Shown: piece by piece, positions 1 through 8,683 of the stretch | Numbering within the stretch: the stretch's first letter is position 1 | Layout of the letters: the number at the start of each line of letters is the position of its first letter | DNA from: Gordoniibacillus chartarius | GTDB lineage: Bacteria > Bacillota > Bacilli > Paenibacillales > NBRC-103111 | NCBI RefSeq assembly: GCF_042432825.1 | Contig: NZ_JBHLWN010000076.1 | Span: 61,965 to 125,964, forward strand | DNA: 64,000 nt | Direction of reading: 5' to 3' | Program-made: the position numbers and the translations under genes | The notes under the pieces: generated by a model | Databases searched by the model: none | Told to the model about the DNA's origin: nothing | Seen by the model: only the letters and a program-made list of their open reading frames with translations

Positions 1-71
1 ACCACGATCGAACGGATGTATACATTCGTTGAGTCGGGGCAATCCTCACTAGCTGCATGACTCGCGCTTAC

Positions 72-99
72 AAGAGGCTGCCGATTCCGGCAGCCTCTT
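72..99. terminator. Hairpin at left edge, likely terminator
   Basis: A perfect 12-bp inverted repeat (AAGAGGCTGCCG) with a 4-base loop. There is no real T-run on either side, so it is a weak candidate for ending a gene that lies left of the window, or the small ORF on the minus strand. Confidence 0.5.
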
Positions 100-344
100 C
101 AGCGTCGATCTCCAGATCTCTCGATGCTTTCGGCGGGCAAACGATACGATGATTCCGTATCGTCAGACGAAACATAAATAATCTGACATTCTTGGGACTG
201 CAGAAATAACCTCACGCTTTCTGAGACAGCAAATTCACTAGCGTATCCAAGGACTTTAGGCACATTCCACATTACGACATGATTTTCCTTCTTTCTACAT
301 CTTCCCCTTTCATTTTCCATACATTTCACATAAAATATATTCAA
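99..344 (-). CDS. Possible small protein of unknown function
   Basis: An open frame of 81 codons on the minus strand whose stop touches the hairpin at 72-99. The first third is rich in Lys/Arg and looks non-coding; the part from an internal ATG (MWNVPKVLGYASEF) reads more like protein, and an AGAAGG lies upstream but at poor spacing (about 13 bases). No domain is recognised. It may equally be chance in an AT-rich intergenic region. Confidence 0.25.
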   Translation of the reverse strand: MNIFYVKCMENERGRCRKKENHVVMWNVPKVLGYASEFAVSESVRLFLQSQECQIIYVSSDDTESSYRLPAESIERSGDRR

Positions 345-437
345 ACAATTTTATTTTTATTGTTAGTTTCAACAATTCGATGCGCTCCGCATCCCCATCC
401 TTCACGATTTTTTAACAAATATTACAGGCTCAGGATG

Positions 438-466
438 TTTACATGAACAATCTGATTATTTATAAT
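438..466 (+). promoter_or_regulatory. SigA-type promoter of the riboswitch-MCP-NRPS transcript
   Basis: TTTACA (438-443), 17 bases, TATAAT (461-466). Transcription would start near 473, some 25 bases before the cyclic-di-GMP aptamer, which fits a riboswitch leader. Confidence 0.75.
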
Positions 467-493
467 AGTCATTAAATGTCAGAAAAGAATAGC

Positions 494-586
494 TGTAAAT
501 GGCAAACTTGTCGAAAGATAAGGGCGCAAAGTTATGGGCCTAAGGCTACAAAGCTATGGCCGCCAGACCGCCAGTTTGAGATAGAT
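494..586 (+). ncRNA. Cyclic-di-GMP-I (GEMM-I) riboswitch aptamer
   Basis: The class I cyclic-di-GMP signature is present in order: GGCAAAC (501-507), the GAAA tetraloop of P2 (CGAAAG), the GGCGCAAAG element, the GGGCCTAAGG segment, and a 3' strand GACCGCCAG that pairs back to the P1 5' strand (TGGC with GCCA). It is followed at once by an intrinsic terminator, and 731 bases in comes a chemoreceptor, a classic gene under this riboswitch. AGGCTA (543-548) can pair with TAGCCT (586-591) of the terminator stem, so an antiterminator that competes with the aptamer is possible; that would make ligand binding switch the genes off. The direction of control is inference. Confidence 0.88.
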
Positions 587-622
587 AGCCTATCCCGAAC
601 ATCTTTGGGGTAGGCTTCTTTT
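587..622 (+). terminator. Riboswitch-linked intrinsic terminator
   Basis: AGCCTATCCC (587-596), a 10-base loop, GGGGTAGGCT (607-616), then TCTTTTC. It sits between the aptamer and the chemoreceptor gene and is the likely expression platform. Confidence 0.8.
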
Positions 623-730
623 CGTCACTTCCGGCATGCAGGGTGCAAATTTTGCTCAAATATGGATTATTTTGTCGCATCGCAACGTTTATACATTCAT
701 TACAAATACATCGTAAGGAGTGCAGTCAAC

Positions 731-2476
731 TTGAAGACCAAAAACTATTTCGGCAAAAATCTATTATTTTCGATGCTGAATCTTCTCATCATCGGGGTGG
801 TGCTCATTTCCGTCAGCGCCTACAACCAAAACCAAATTTTAACGGATTCACTCAGAAAACAAACCCATAATATGACCTCCGCATGGGCCCAAGCTATTAC
901 CTATAAAGATGTTGAGGGTGCTCTTAGCGACAAACGCTGGGAAGCAAGCGAGCAGCAAAGGTTAACCAAGCTGTTTGACAGCTACACGGCTTTCAATGCA
1001 AACGTAGCTCAAGCCTACATATTCGGCGTCGAACTGCAGGATGGAAATAAAACTTCGCTGATCGCGTTCCCGAGTCACGTTATTCAAGCATTCAGTGAAG
1101 CGAACCTGAAGATTGGGGACATGTACGAGCAGCCGAAAGAAATCGTCAACGGTTTGAAGAGCATGCTGAAAACCAAATCCGAGACCTTTACTTCCTTCTA
1201 TAACGACGATTACGGTACTTGGGTGAGCGTACTTTATCCTATTATCGACAATAACGGAAATGTTGCGGCTTACTTTGCAGTAGATGTTGACGCCAAAATG
1301 ATTCCCGAAGCCCAACATTCGTTCCTCCGGAGCTCGATTATCCTGCTTTTCATCTCCCTGATCCTTTGCGGCGGTGCGCAATACGTCGTGGCAAGAAGAA
1401 CGCTTATGCCTCTGAACCATTTGATGCGGGGGATCGAGCAAGTATCCAACGGAAAATTCAACTTCACCTTGGAGGAAAAAGGCAGCTTCGGCGAATTGAA
1501 TCAAAAGTTCAATACAATGCTTTCGAATATTCGCGAAATACTATCGAGTATTAAGCAAACCGCCACAAGCGTAGCCGACGCTTCCAACGAGCTGTTCGGC
1601 ATCACCGAAAACAACCGACACAGCATTGAGACGATTACAACGGAAATCAAGGATATGAACGCACATGTCGACCAGCAAAAAAATTCTACGGAAGAATGCA
1701 GCCGATCGATCGTGGAGATCGCCGCATCTTTGCAAGTCATCGCTCAGAACGCAAGCCAAGTGGCCTACGCATCTCAAGATATGAAACACCTTTCCGAAGA
1801 AGGCAACACAGCCGCACAAACGATTTCGGATCAAATGGGACGCATTAATGCCAATTCGCACACGACCGCAGGCACAATCAAGCTGCTTGAATCGAAATCC
1901 GAACAAATCGGCAACATTCTCAATTTAATTAAAGACATCACGGCCCAAACCAACCTGCTTGCCCTGAACGCCAGCATTGAAGCCGCTCGAGCGGGAGAAC
2001 ACGGCAGAGGCTTTGCGGTAGTGGCCGATGAGGTACGCAAGCTCGCCGACCAATCGAAGCAATCGACAAGTCAGATTGAAGCGCTAATTGCCGACATTCA
2101 ATCGGAAACCTACAACGCCGTTTCGTTCGTGACGCAAGGTACGAAAGAAACCGAGAAAGGCCTGGTCATCGCTAATAATACAGGGGAATCCTTCAATAAT
2201 ATTCTTGAAGCATCGCAAGTCGTTTCCAATCAAATTTTGGATATTTCCTCCGCTACGCAGCAGATGTCCGCAAGCACGGAGCAGGTCACTTCCATGATGG
2301 AGGAGCTGGCGAGCATCTCCAGGAAAACGGCGAACAGCACTAGCAAGATTATGGATTCGGTTCTCACCCAGGAATCTTCCTTACATAGCATTTCAAGCTT
2401 TGCGAGCAAGCTCTCCAGCGTTGCGGAAGAATTAAACTATATGGTCGGCAAGTTTGAGACCGAGATGAAATCATAG
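731..2476 (+). CDS. Methyl-accepting chemotaxis protein
   Basis: Membrane chemoreceptor that passes a ligand signal to CheA/CheW. I place the start at a TTG (731) because AAGGAG lies 10 bases upstream and the protein then opens with MKTKNYFGKN and a membrane helix; the longer in-frame ATG at 662 has no good ribosome site. Order: TM1 about 11-30, an external domain of some 155 residues (Cache-like length, not assigned), TM2 about 190-212 ending in VARR, HAMP, then the cytoplasmic coiled coil with the hallmark DITAQTNLLALNASIEAARA and RGFAVVADEVRKLA. 581 residues, normal for the family. It lies behind a cyclic-di-GMP riboswitch and 29 bases ahead of the NRPS-like gene with no terminator between, so the two are probably co-transcribed. 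Confidence 0.95.
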   Translation: MKTKNYFGKNLLFSMLNLLIIGVVLISVSAYNQNQILTDSLRKQTHNMTSAWAQAITYKDVEGALSDKRWEASEQQRLTKLFDSYTAFNANVAQAYIFGVELQDGNKTSLIAFPSHVIQAFSEANLKIGDMYEQPKEIVNGLKSMLKTKSETFTSFYNDDYGTWVSVLYPIIDNNGNVAAYFAVDVDAKMIPEAQHSFLRSSIILLFISLILCGGAQYVVARRTLMPLNHLMRGIEQVSNGKFNFTLEEKGSFGELNQKFNTMLSNIREILSSIKQTATSVADASNELFGITENNRHSIETITTEIKDMNAHVDQQKNSTEECSRSIVEIAASLQVIAQNASQVAYASQDMKHLSEEGNTAAQTISDQMGRINANSHTTAGTIKLLESKSEQIGNILNLIKDITAQTNLLALNASIEAARAGEHGRGFAVVADEVRKLADQSKQSTSQIEALIADIQSETYNAVSFVTQGTKETEKGLVIANNTGESFNNILEASQVVSNQILDISSATQQMSASTEQVTSMMEELASISRKTANSTSKIMDSVLTQESSLHSISSFASKLSSVAEELNYMVGKFETEMKS

Positions 2477-2505
2477 AGAGTACTTAGACATAGGAGAGAG
2501 AAGCC

Positions 2506-5500
2506 ATGCTTAACGTCATCGAAAAAAATCCATCCATCTACAGCCTTATCAACAATACGGACGAAGCTTACCCGGGAGCAGAGACGATCTCCTCCCTGTT
2601 TCGGCGGGCAGCCTCGACGTATGCAAGGAAAGCGGCACTTTCTTACGGTGACACAGAAATCAGTTATGCGGATTTGTACGACAAAAGCTCTCAGGTCGCG
2701 AACGCTTTGGCCGATGCCGGCTGCAGCCAAGGCGATTTTATCGGAATTTATATGGAGCGCAGTCCCGAAACCGTCATCTCCATTCTTGGGGTGCTGCGTC
2801 TGGGCGGCGTCTATGTCCCCATTGACCCCGAGCATCCCATTGAGCGAAATAAATATATCGTCGGTAATGCCAGCTGCAAACAACTGATCATTAAGGAAAA
2901 ATACACGGAGAGTGCCGCAGATTTGTGCATTGCCTTAGGAGTCGACACCCCCATTTCGATAGAGAAATGTTTTGCTGCGGGGGAAACCAGCTTTGAGGAT
3001 CCGGCCATTTCCCCGGATGATTTGGCTTACGTGATTTACACTTCCGGTTCCACCGGTAATCCGAAAGGCACGCTGATCGCGCATCGGGGAGTGGTCAATC
3101 TTTGGAATACGTTCACCAAAAAGCTGGGGATTACGAGCGAGGACGTACTTACGCAGTTTTCAACCTTCAGTTTTGATGCTTCGATTTTGGATACGTTTAA
3201 CTGCCTGCTGAACGGTGCAGAGCTAGTCATTTTGACCAAGGAAGAGCAATTGACGCCTGAACTATTTTTGTCGCTTCTTGAAAGGAAAAAAGTCACTCAC
3301 ATTGGATGTATTCCCACTTCAGTATTTAATCGTCTATCCGAAGCGACTACTCCGGCCCCTAAAGCCGTATGGCGGACGGTTAAAAATATTATCGTCGGCG
3401 GAGAGGCGCTGCTGTCCGAGCACGTGCGCAAGTTCCAAGACAAATATGGAACGGACACCGTCATATTTAACGCTTATGGGCCAACAGAGTGCACTGTCGT
3501 TACAACGACCTTCAAAATATCGGATTATTGGAGCAGCAATTCGGTAACCGTCCCGATCGGCACTCCGATCGGCAACTATAAAATTTACGTGGTTAAGGCT
3601 GACGGCACTCTTGCCGGGGTCGGCGAAGAAGGAGAGCTTTACATCGAAACGTTCGCCCTCGCGAAAGGGTACTTAAAGCTTGCCGATAAAACGAACGAAG
3701 TTTTCGTGAATAACCCGTTTAGCGGCGATCCCGGCTCCAAGGTTTATAAATCGGGCGATATCGTCAAAATTTTACCGGACGGCAATATCGAGTTTCAGTA
3801 CCGCAAAGACGGACAATTAAAGCTGCGCGGATTCCGCATTGAGATCGGCGAAATCGAGAATGCTCTGTCCAAACATCCGGCCGTTCTCGATGCAGCCGTC
3901 GTCGCTATCCAGGAAAACAATACGGTCAAGCATCTTTCTTGCTTTTACTCCGAGAAAACCCGGGTATCCAGCGCCGAGCTGCGCGAACATTTGAAATCGT
4001 ACGTACCGTATTATATGATTCCAAGCTATTTTTACCGTTTGAAGGAAATACCGCTTTCTCCGACCGGTAAAGTAGACAGAAAAAAACTGCATGCGATGGA
4101 TAACGTCGATCTTGCGGAGACGGATATTCCTTATGAAGAGCCGATCGGCGAGCTCGAGCTTGTCATTGCTTCCGTTTGGTCCGAAGTATTAGGGATCGCA
4201 CAAGTCAGCCGCAACGTGAGCTTCTTCGAGATCGGCGGGGACTCTCTGGCCGTGATGACGGTGTTATCGCATTTAAAGCTGGACTACCTCAACTTGCGGA
4301 TGAACGATTTGTACGAACATCGAACAGTGAAAGATTTAGCCGCATATATATCGACGTTATCCGGCGATTCCGCCGAGGATGAACATCTGCCGATCGCCGA
4401 GTACTTGCCGCTGAAGGAGCTGCCGGTGCTTCCCAAGGTGGAGATCGACAGCCAAGACGCTTTAGGCTCGGACATCTTGTTAACAGGGGCAACCGGATAT
4501 TTGGGCTCACATCTGATTTATGAGCTGTTGACAACGACGGAAGCCAATCTCCACCTTCTGGTTCGGCCCAAACTTGGCAGCAACGGAATCTCCCGGGTAT
4601 GGGACACGTTGGACTCGTATTTCGGACAAAACTTTTTTGCCAAGTATACGAACCGGATTTTCGTATTGGAGGGAGATTTGGTACATGCCGATCTAGGCTT
4701 GTCTCCGGAAGACCGGAGGTTCGTTTCCAGCCGAATCACCTCCATTATTCACGCTGGAGCGGATGTCAGACATTTTGGCAGTACGGACGAATTCCAAGCT
4801 ACCAACGTGCTTGGCACGAAAAATTTGTTGAAATTGATCTATGATAAACCTTCCGTTCCGTTCCATTTTATTTCTACAATCGGAATTCCGGAGGATATGG
4901 CTGCGGCAGGAAATTGGGAGACGGCTTCGCAAAGCGTTGAAGACTTTTATGGATTGCAGTTAGACAATGTCTATACGAATAGTAAACTTCTTGCGGAGAA
5001 AGCTGTCGCTGAGGCGATCATGGCGGGGCTTCCTTGCTCCATCTATCGGGCGGGCAATTTGTCTTGCCACAGTCGGAACGGCCGCTTTCAGAAAAATATT
5101 CATGAAAACTTCTTCTACCGCATGATCAAGGCCTTCCTGCTGTTAGGTAAGGCGCCTGCCGTCAACGCATATGTGGATATTTCCCCCATAGATTTCGCCA
5201 GCACGTTCATGGTTTCCTTAATGAAACAGCGTACGCTGGGTGCAATCTACCACATCTGCAATCCGGTTCAAGAACGTTACGAAGCATTTATTGAATCGCT
5301 CAAAGAACAAGGGTATACAATTGATCTTTTACCGAGTAAAGAGTTCGAAAAGTGGATATTAACGGAAGGCATGAACGTGAGTAAAGAAGGAGTACAACTA
5401 GCGATTCCTTTGCTTGAAGGAGACGGGGTTAGAACTTCGCCGTATCGGTATTGCTGCGAAGATTCGCTTCACAAAGCCGGTTCCGGCATCCTCCTGCCCG

Positions 5501-5568
5501 GCATGAAGGAGATCGTAGCCAAATTGATCGGGCATGCCATCGATCGGGGGTATTTTCCGAAGCCGTAA
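2506..5568 (+). CDS. Single-module NRPS-like protein: adenylation, carrier, thioester reductase
   Basis: Predicted to activate one amino or carboxylic acid with ATP, load it on a phosphopantetheine arm and release it by NAD(P)H reduction as an aldehyde or alcohol. Seen: adenylation domain about 25-530 with YTSGSTGNPKGT (178-189), AYGPTE (323-328), KSGDIV and GFRIEIGEIE (442-451) and LSPTGKVDRKKL (Lys522); carrier domain with FFEIGGDSL (Ser580 takes the arm); reductase domain from about 655 with LLTGATGYLGS and the YTNSK (Tyr823, Lys827) of short-chain reductases. No condensation domain. Reading the substrate pocket by eye gives D224 A225 L228 G267 I296 G298 A323 V331 V332 K522, which resembles aromatic (Tyr-like) codes; this is uncertain. 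Strong AGGAGAG site 8 bases before ATG. No phosphopantetheinyl transferase in the window. Related architectures include fungal-type Lys2 reductases and carboxylic acid reductases. Confidence 0.92.
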   Translation: MLNVIEKNPSIYSLINNTDEAYPGAETISSLFRRAASTYARKAALSYGDTEISYADLYDKSSQVANALADAGCSQGDFIGIYMERSPETVISILGVLRLGGVYVPIDPEHPIERNKYIVGNASCKQLIIKEKYTESAADLCIALGVDTPISIEKCFAAGETSFEDPAISPDDLAYVIYTSGSTGNPKGTLIAHRGVVNLWNTFTKKLGITSEDVLTQFSTFSFDASILDTFNCLLNGAELVILTKEEQLTPELFLSLLERKKVTHIGCIPTSVFNRLSEATTPAPKAVWRTVKNIIVGGEALLSEHVRKFQDKYGTDTVIFNAYGPTECTVVTTTFKISDYWSSNSVTVPIGTPIGNYKIYVVKADGTLAGVGEEGELYIETFALAKGYLKLADKTNEVFVNNPFSGDPGSKVYKSGDIVKILPDGNIEFQYRKDGQLKLRGFRIEIGEIENALSKHPAVLDAAVVAIQENNTVKHLSCFYSEKTRVSSAELREHLKSYVPYYMIPSYFYRLKEIPLSPTGKVDRKKLHAMDNVDLAETDIPYEEPIGELELVIASVWSEVLGIAQVSRNVSFFEIGGDSLAVMTVLSHLKLDYLNLRMNDLYEHRTVKDLAAYISTLSGDSAEDEHLPIAEYLPLKELPVLPKVEIDSQDALGSDILLTGATGYLGSHLIYELLTTTEANLHLLVRPKLGSNGISRVWDTLDSYFGQNFFAKYTNRIFVLEGDLVHADLGLSPEDRRFVSSRITSIIHAGADVRHFGSTDEFQATNVLGTKNLLKLIYDKPSVPFHFISTIGIPEDMAAAGNWETASQSVEDFYGLQLDNVYTNSKLLAEKAVAEAIMAGLPCSIYRAGNLSCHSRNGRFQKNIHENFFYRMIKAFLLLGKAPAVNAYVDISPIDFASTFMVSLMKQRTLGAIYHICNPVQERYEAFIESLKEQGYTIDLLPSKEFEKWILTEGMNVSKEGVQLAIPLLEGDGVRTSPYRYCCEDSLHKAGSGILLPGMKEIVAKLIGHAIDRGYFPKP

Positions 5569-5613
5569 GGCTATGAAATATCGGTATTCATTGGAACTCA
5601 GTATGATCGCACG

Positions 5614-5646
5614 AAATACCCGCTGGATCAGCTCCGGCGGGTATTT
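5614..5646. terminator. Bidirectional terminator between convergent genes
   Basis: AAATACCCGC (5614-5623) and GCGGGTATTT (5637-5646) form a 10-bp stem between the NRPS-like gene and the convergent ABC ATPase gene. T-runs are short. Confidence 0.6.
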
Positions 5647-5655
5647 GCATTCCGG

Positions 5656-6540
5656 TTACTTTCCGGCAGCCGCCAATTCCGCTTCGTTACTCGTGGACGA
5701 CGGCGGAGAACTCTTCGGAAGACTGGACAATATCGCCCCGCCAGCAGGCTTCACCTCACCGGCCAACTCGTATGGCAGACAGAGCGGAAGTCCCGTCCGC
5801 GGGTCGGGAATGACATCCGCTTCGATGCCGAACACTTCCCGCAGCACCTCTGTAGTCATCACATCGCCCGGCTTCCCCTCACTCACGACCTTGCCTTTTT
5901 TAATAACCACCATATGGTGCGCATATCGGGTCGCATGATTCAGATCGTGAACGACCATAACGATAGTACGGCCCTCTTCCGCGTTCAACCGCTGCAGCAG
6001 CTTCAGAACTTCAAGCTGATGCGCCATGTCCAGGAAAGTGGTCGGCTCGTCAAGGAACAAAATATCCGTTTGCTGGGCGAGTGCCATGGCGATCCATGCC
6101 CGCTGCCGCTGTCCGCCGGACAACTGATCGACCGGTCTGTCGTAAAAATCGGCCATCCCCGTCACTTCGATGGACCACCGTACAATATCGTTATCTTCTT
6201 TCGTCAGAGAACCGAAGCCCTTCTGATGCGGGAAACGGCCGTATGAAACGAGCTCGCTTACGGTCAGGCCATCGGGTGCTATCGGGTTTTGCGGTAAAAT
6301 CGCCAGCTGCTTCGCCACCTCTTTGGTGGATTGCTGGTGGATGGAGTTTCCGTCAAGGAATACTCCGCCGCCTTTCGGCTTCATGATTCTCGCCATCGTC
6401 TTCAGAATCGTCGACTTCCCCGACCCATTGGCGCCTACAAGCGCCGTAATTTTGCCGGACGGAATCGATATGTTCAAATCCTCCACGATCAGGCTGTCCT
6501 CATAGGCAATATCAAGCTTTTGGGTATGCAAGCGAATCAT
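5656..6540 (-). CDS. Iron-siderophore ABC transporter ATP-binding protein (FecE/YusV-like)
   Basis: Cytoplasmic ATPase that powers import of ferric siderophores. Seen: Walker A GANGSGKST (about 37-45), Q-loop LPQNPIAPDG, signature QLSGGQRQRAWIAMALAQ, Walker B ILFLDEPT followed by LDMAHQ, and the switch His in VVHDLN; the order and wording are those of the FecE/FepC group. The chosen start (6540) has GGGAGGT 6 bases upstream; a frame extension to 6585 lacks one. A Pro/Ser-rich tail of some 25 residues follows the usual end. No permease or binding protein lies beside it, so it is an orphan ATPase like B. subtilis YusV, which serves several siderophore importers. A Fur box lies about 105 bases upstream. 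Confidence 0.93.
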   Translation of the reverse strand: MIRLHTQKLDIAYEDSLIVEDLNISIPSGKITALVGANGSGKSTILKTMARIMKPKGGGVFLDGNSIHQQSTKEVAKQLAILPQNPIAPDGLTVSELVSYGRFPHQKGFGSLTKEDNDIVRWSIEVTGMADFYDRPVDQLSGGQRQRAWIAMALAQQTDILFLDEPTTFLDMAHQLEVLKLLQRLNAEEGRTIVMVVHDLNHATRYAHHMVVIKKGKVVSEGKPGDVMTTEVLREVFGIEADVIPDPRTGLPLCLPYELAGEVKPAGGAILSSLPKSSPPSSTSNEAELAAAGK

Positions 6541-6645
6541 CGTTCTACCTCCCGAAAAACTATCGACAATGATATTCGTTCTCATTAAGATCCCACTCCC
6601 GATCGCAACGATGACATATCAAGTTACCTTTCGCAGGATAACGTT

Positions 6646-6666
6646 AATGATTATCATTATCATTTA
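6646..6666 (-). promoter_or_regulatory. Fur box upstream of the siderophore ATPase gene
   Basis: On the minus strand the site reads AAATGATAATGATAATCATT, very close to the Fur consensus GATAATGATAATCATTATC. It lies 106 bases before the ATPase start, as expected for iron repression. Confidence 0.85.
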
Positions 6667-7029
6667 AATATACGCTTCTTCACACGATTTTACAAATATT
6701 ATTTTTCATAGTTCCGTTTCATTCGGAGATATCGGCGGCGGAGCCTGACAAGTCTCTCTTCATTGTCAATGAAGTTCGTTCGTTGCGGCTGGTTGTCGGT
6801 AAGATAACGGATCGGATTGTCCGTAAGAGGAGTCATTCTGCAAAGCGTAGTGTGAAAGCCGCACGCCAGTCCTGACATTCTCGGCATCAATCAAGGTGTA
6901 GGGTTCATGGCGGCGGCCGTTCTCTTTTTGTTTCCGAGGCTATGTGCTGCCCGCTGCCGCTGAGGCATAATGACGGCGGTAATCGGCACTCCGTCTTTTT
7001 ATCTATTGGCTGCGCTGAGAAAGGTGAAG
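6667..7029. other. Intergenic region with no recognised gene
   Basis: About 360 bases. A 63-codon frame at 6699-6890 on the minus strand has no ribosome site or protein-like composition and I do not call it. Nothing else is recognised. Confidence 0.5.
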
Positions 7030-7437
7030 CTAGATGCCCATAATCAGCTGCATGCCCTGAATCTGCAGCTCGCCGTGCCGCTTCACCCAGTTCAGGAACG
7101 CATCGTATTTGTCCGCTGAAATGCCCAAATGCTCCCGAATTTCGGTGACGATCTGTTTCTCGCTGTCGTTGTAGTCGCCATCCGAGAACGTCATGATCAG
7201 AATCTCCGTGAACATAATATGCCGAACCAGCTCGTTGTCGATGCCTCCGATAATGTCAGCAACGCTTCGGTCCGCATATTGCTCATGCTCCGGCTCCGGC
7301 AAGTTCATCTCGGCACGGAACGCCTTCAGGTACATTTTCTCCTTCTTGTTCACATAGCCGTCAACCTTGGTTACAAGGTTCGCCAGTTCAAGAAAGGCTG
7401 CTTTATGCTCGTCATTGTCCAATAAATGCAGAAACAT
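7030..7437 (-). CDS. TerB-like family protein
   Basis: A 135-residue, acidic, all-helical soluble protein. The pattern of two helical repeats, with KAAFLELANLVTKVDGYVNKKEK early and ILIMTFSDGDYNDSEKQ in the second half, is that of the TerB/tellurite-resistance fold, in which acidic DG/D motifs can bind metal. The TerB fold occurs alone in many Bacillota with no known role; a link to tellurite is not implied. An AAAGGAGACC site lies just before the ATG. It stands alone between the ATPase and the oxidoreductase. Confidence 0.75.
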   Translation of the reverse strand: MFLHLLDNDEHKAAFLELANLVTKVDGYVNKKEKMYLKAFRAEMNLPEPEHEQYADRSVADIIGGIDNELVRHIMFTEILIMTFSDGDYNDSEKQIVTEIREHLGISADKYDAFLNWVKRHGELQIQGMQLIMGI

Positions 7438-7570
7438 GGTCGGTCTCCTTTAGGATGTTCAAGTGTTTCCCTGATTATATCAGTTTCGTCGCAGCGGCAC
7501 CATTCACGGCAAGAGCGCAGATGATGCGGAACTACCCGCATGCAACGGCGCTTTTCGTTCTCCTTCCCCA

Positions 7571-8647
7571 CTATAGTGCCCAGGGCTGAGTTGCCGTCGA
7601 ATGCTCCTCTCCCGATTCAATGGCTTTCTGCATCATGATCGATAAATAATGATCCTGCAGCGCCTCTTCCAGCGCATAGCAAGACGGCCCGCCTTGCACG
7701 TAATCCGCCATTCTCATCAAACTTGTCGCAATGGCAATCTCGTCGTCCGACAGTCGGCCGGGAACGAACGGATTTTCATACACCCATTCGTCGTTAGCCG
7801 TAATCCCGCGGTGATAGTACCCTTCCAGGTTGCCGTTATGTCCGGTATCGCCTCTACGAAACTCCCCGTTGATCGGCGTCCGGAAATCCCGCAAATATCG
7901 GAACGTTTCGTCCGTCACCTCTCCGTGGCTGCCGCGAACGACGATGCGATTCTTTCTTATCCAGGAACGATATTGATCTGACGTAAAATCAAACAGAGCC
8001 AGCTTGTCGCCGAAGCGAAGCGTCACGATATCCTGGACCGAATCGCCGATTTCTTCGCTTTCCGAAAGCCCATATCGCCCCGGACCTTTCACAAGCTTGG
8101 ACGTAAACCGCTGGCCCCGGATCACAGCGTTCTCCCAGCCGATCCCGAGCAGCTGGCGGATCAGACTGATGCCATGGTAGCCGTGAGCGGCCGACACCTG
8201 CACCTGCGAAACGTCACCTAATTTGCCCGATTTGACGAAAGCGATCCGTGCAGCATGCATCGGCTGATACAAATATTGCTCGGCAACCTGTACGCGGCCC
8301 TTCAGCTTGCGCAGCGACTCGTACAGAGCGATCATACCCGGGATGTCCGGCGCCGGCGGTGTTTCGGTCAGTACCGGGATTCCCCTGTCCGCCAGCTCCA
8401 ATGTGCAACCCGGCGCGGCCTCCCATGGAACGGAAACGACTGCGAATGCCATCGGTCCGCTTGAAGCGAAAGTCTCCATGTCACGGTAAGTTGGGACCCC
8501 CCATTCGGCCTCGATCTCTCTGCCGCGTTCTTCGTTGCGGACAAGCATCGCACGAACCGCGAATTGTTGTGGCAGCGCTTTCGCAATGCGCAAGTAAAAA
8601 TCGGCTCTCCACCCTCTGCCGACGATGCCGAACTCTATTTTGGACAT
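7571..8647 (-). CDS. Gfo/Idh/MocA family oxidoreductase
   Basis: NAD(P)-dependent sugar or sugar-acid dehydrogenase family. The N-terminus KIEFGIVGRGWRADFYLRIA is the Rossmann dinucleotide motif; the EQYLYQPMHAAR segment sits where the catalytic EKP-type motif and following helix usually lie, here with Glu-Gln-Tyr in place of Glu-Lys-Pro, so the usual catalytic Lys appears to be missing. 358 residues, normal size. Start at 8647 chosen because GAGGGG lies 8 bases upstream; the frame extends to 8671. The substrate cannot be told from context; no sugar operon is attached. Confidence 0.88.
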   Translation of the reverse strand: MSKIEFGIVGRGWRADFYLRIAKALPQQFAVRAMLVRNEERGREIEAEWGVPTYRDMETFASSGPMAFAVVSVPWEAAPGCTLELADRGIPVLTETPPAPDIPGMIALYESLRKLKGRVQVAEQYLYQPMHAARIAFVKSGKLGDVSQVQVSAAHGYHGISLIRQLLGIGWENAVIRGQRFTSKLVKGPGRYGLSESEEIGDSVQDIVTLRFGDKLALFDFTSDQYRSWIRKNRIVVRGSHGEVTDETFRYLRDFRTPINGEFRRGDTGHNGNLEGYYHRGITANDEWVYENPFVPGRLSDDEIAIATSLMRMADYVQGGPSCYALEEALQDHYLSIMMQKAIESGEEHSTATQPWAL

Positions 8648-8683
8648 ATCCGTTTCCCCTCGCCTTCCCATTTTTCAAAAAGA

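Noticed and set aside
662..730. Longer N-terminus for the chemoreceptor
   Set aside because: The extra 23 residues are not membrane-like and lack a ribosome site; AAGGAG points to the TTG at 731.
6699..6890. 63-codon frame on the minus strand
   Set aside because: No ribosome site, biased composition (many Arg/Thr/Met), no family seen.
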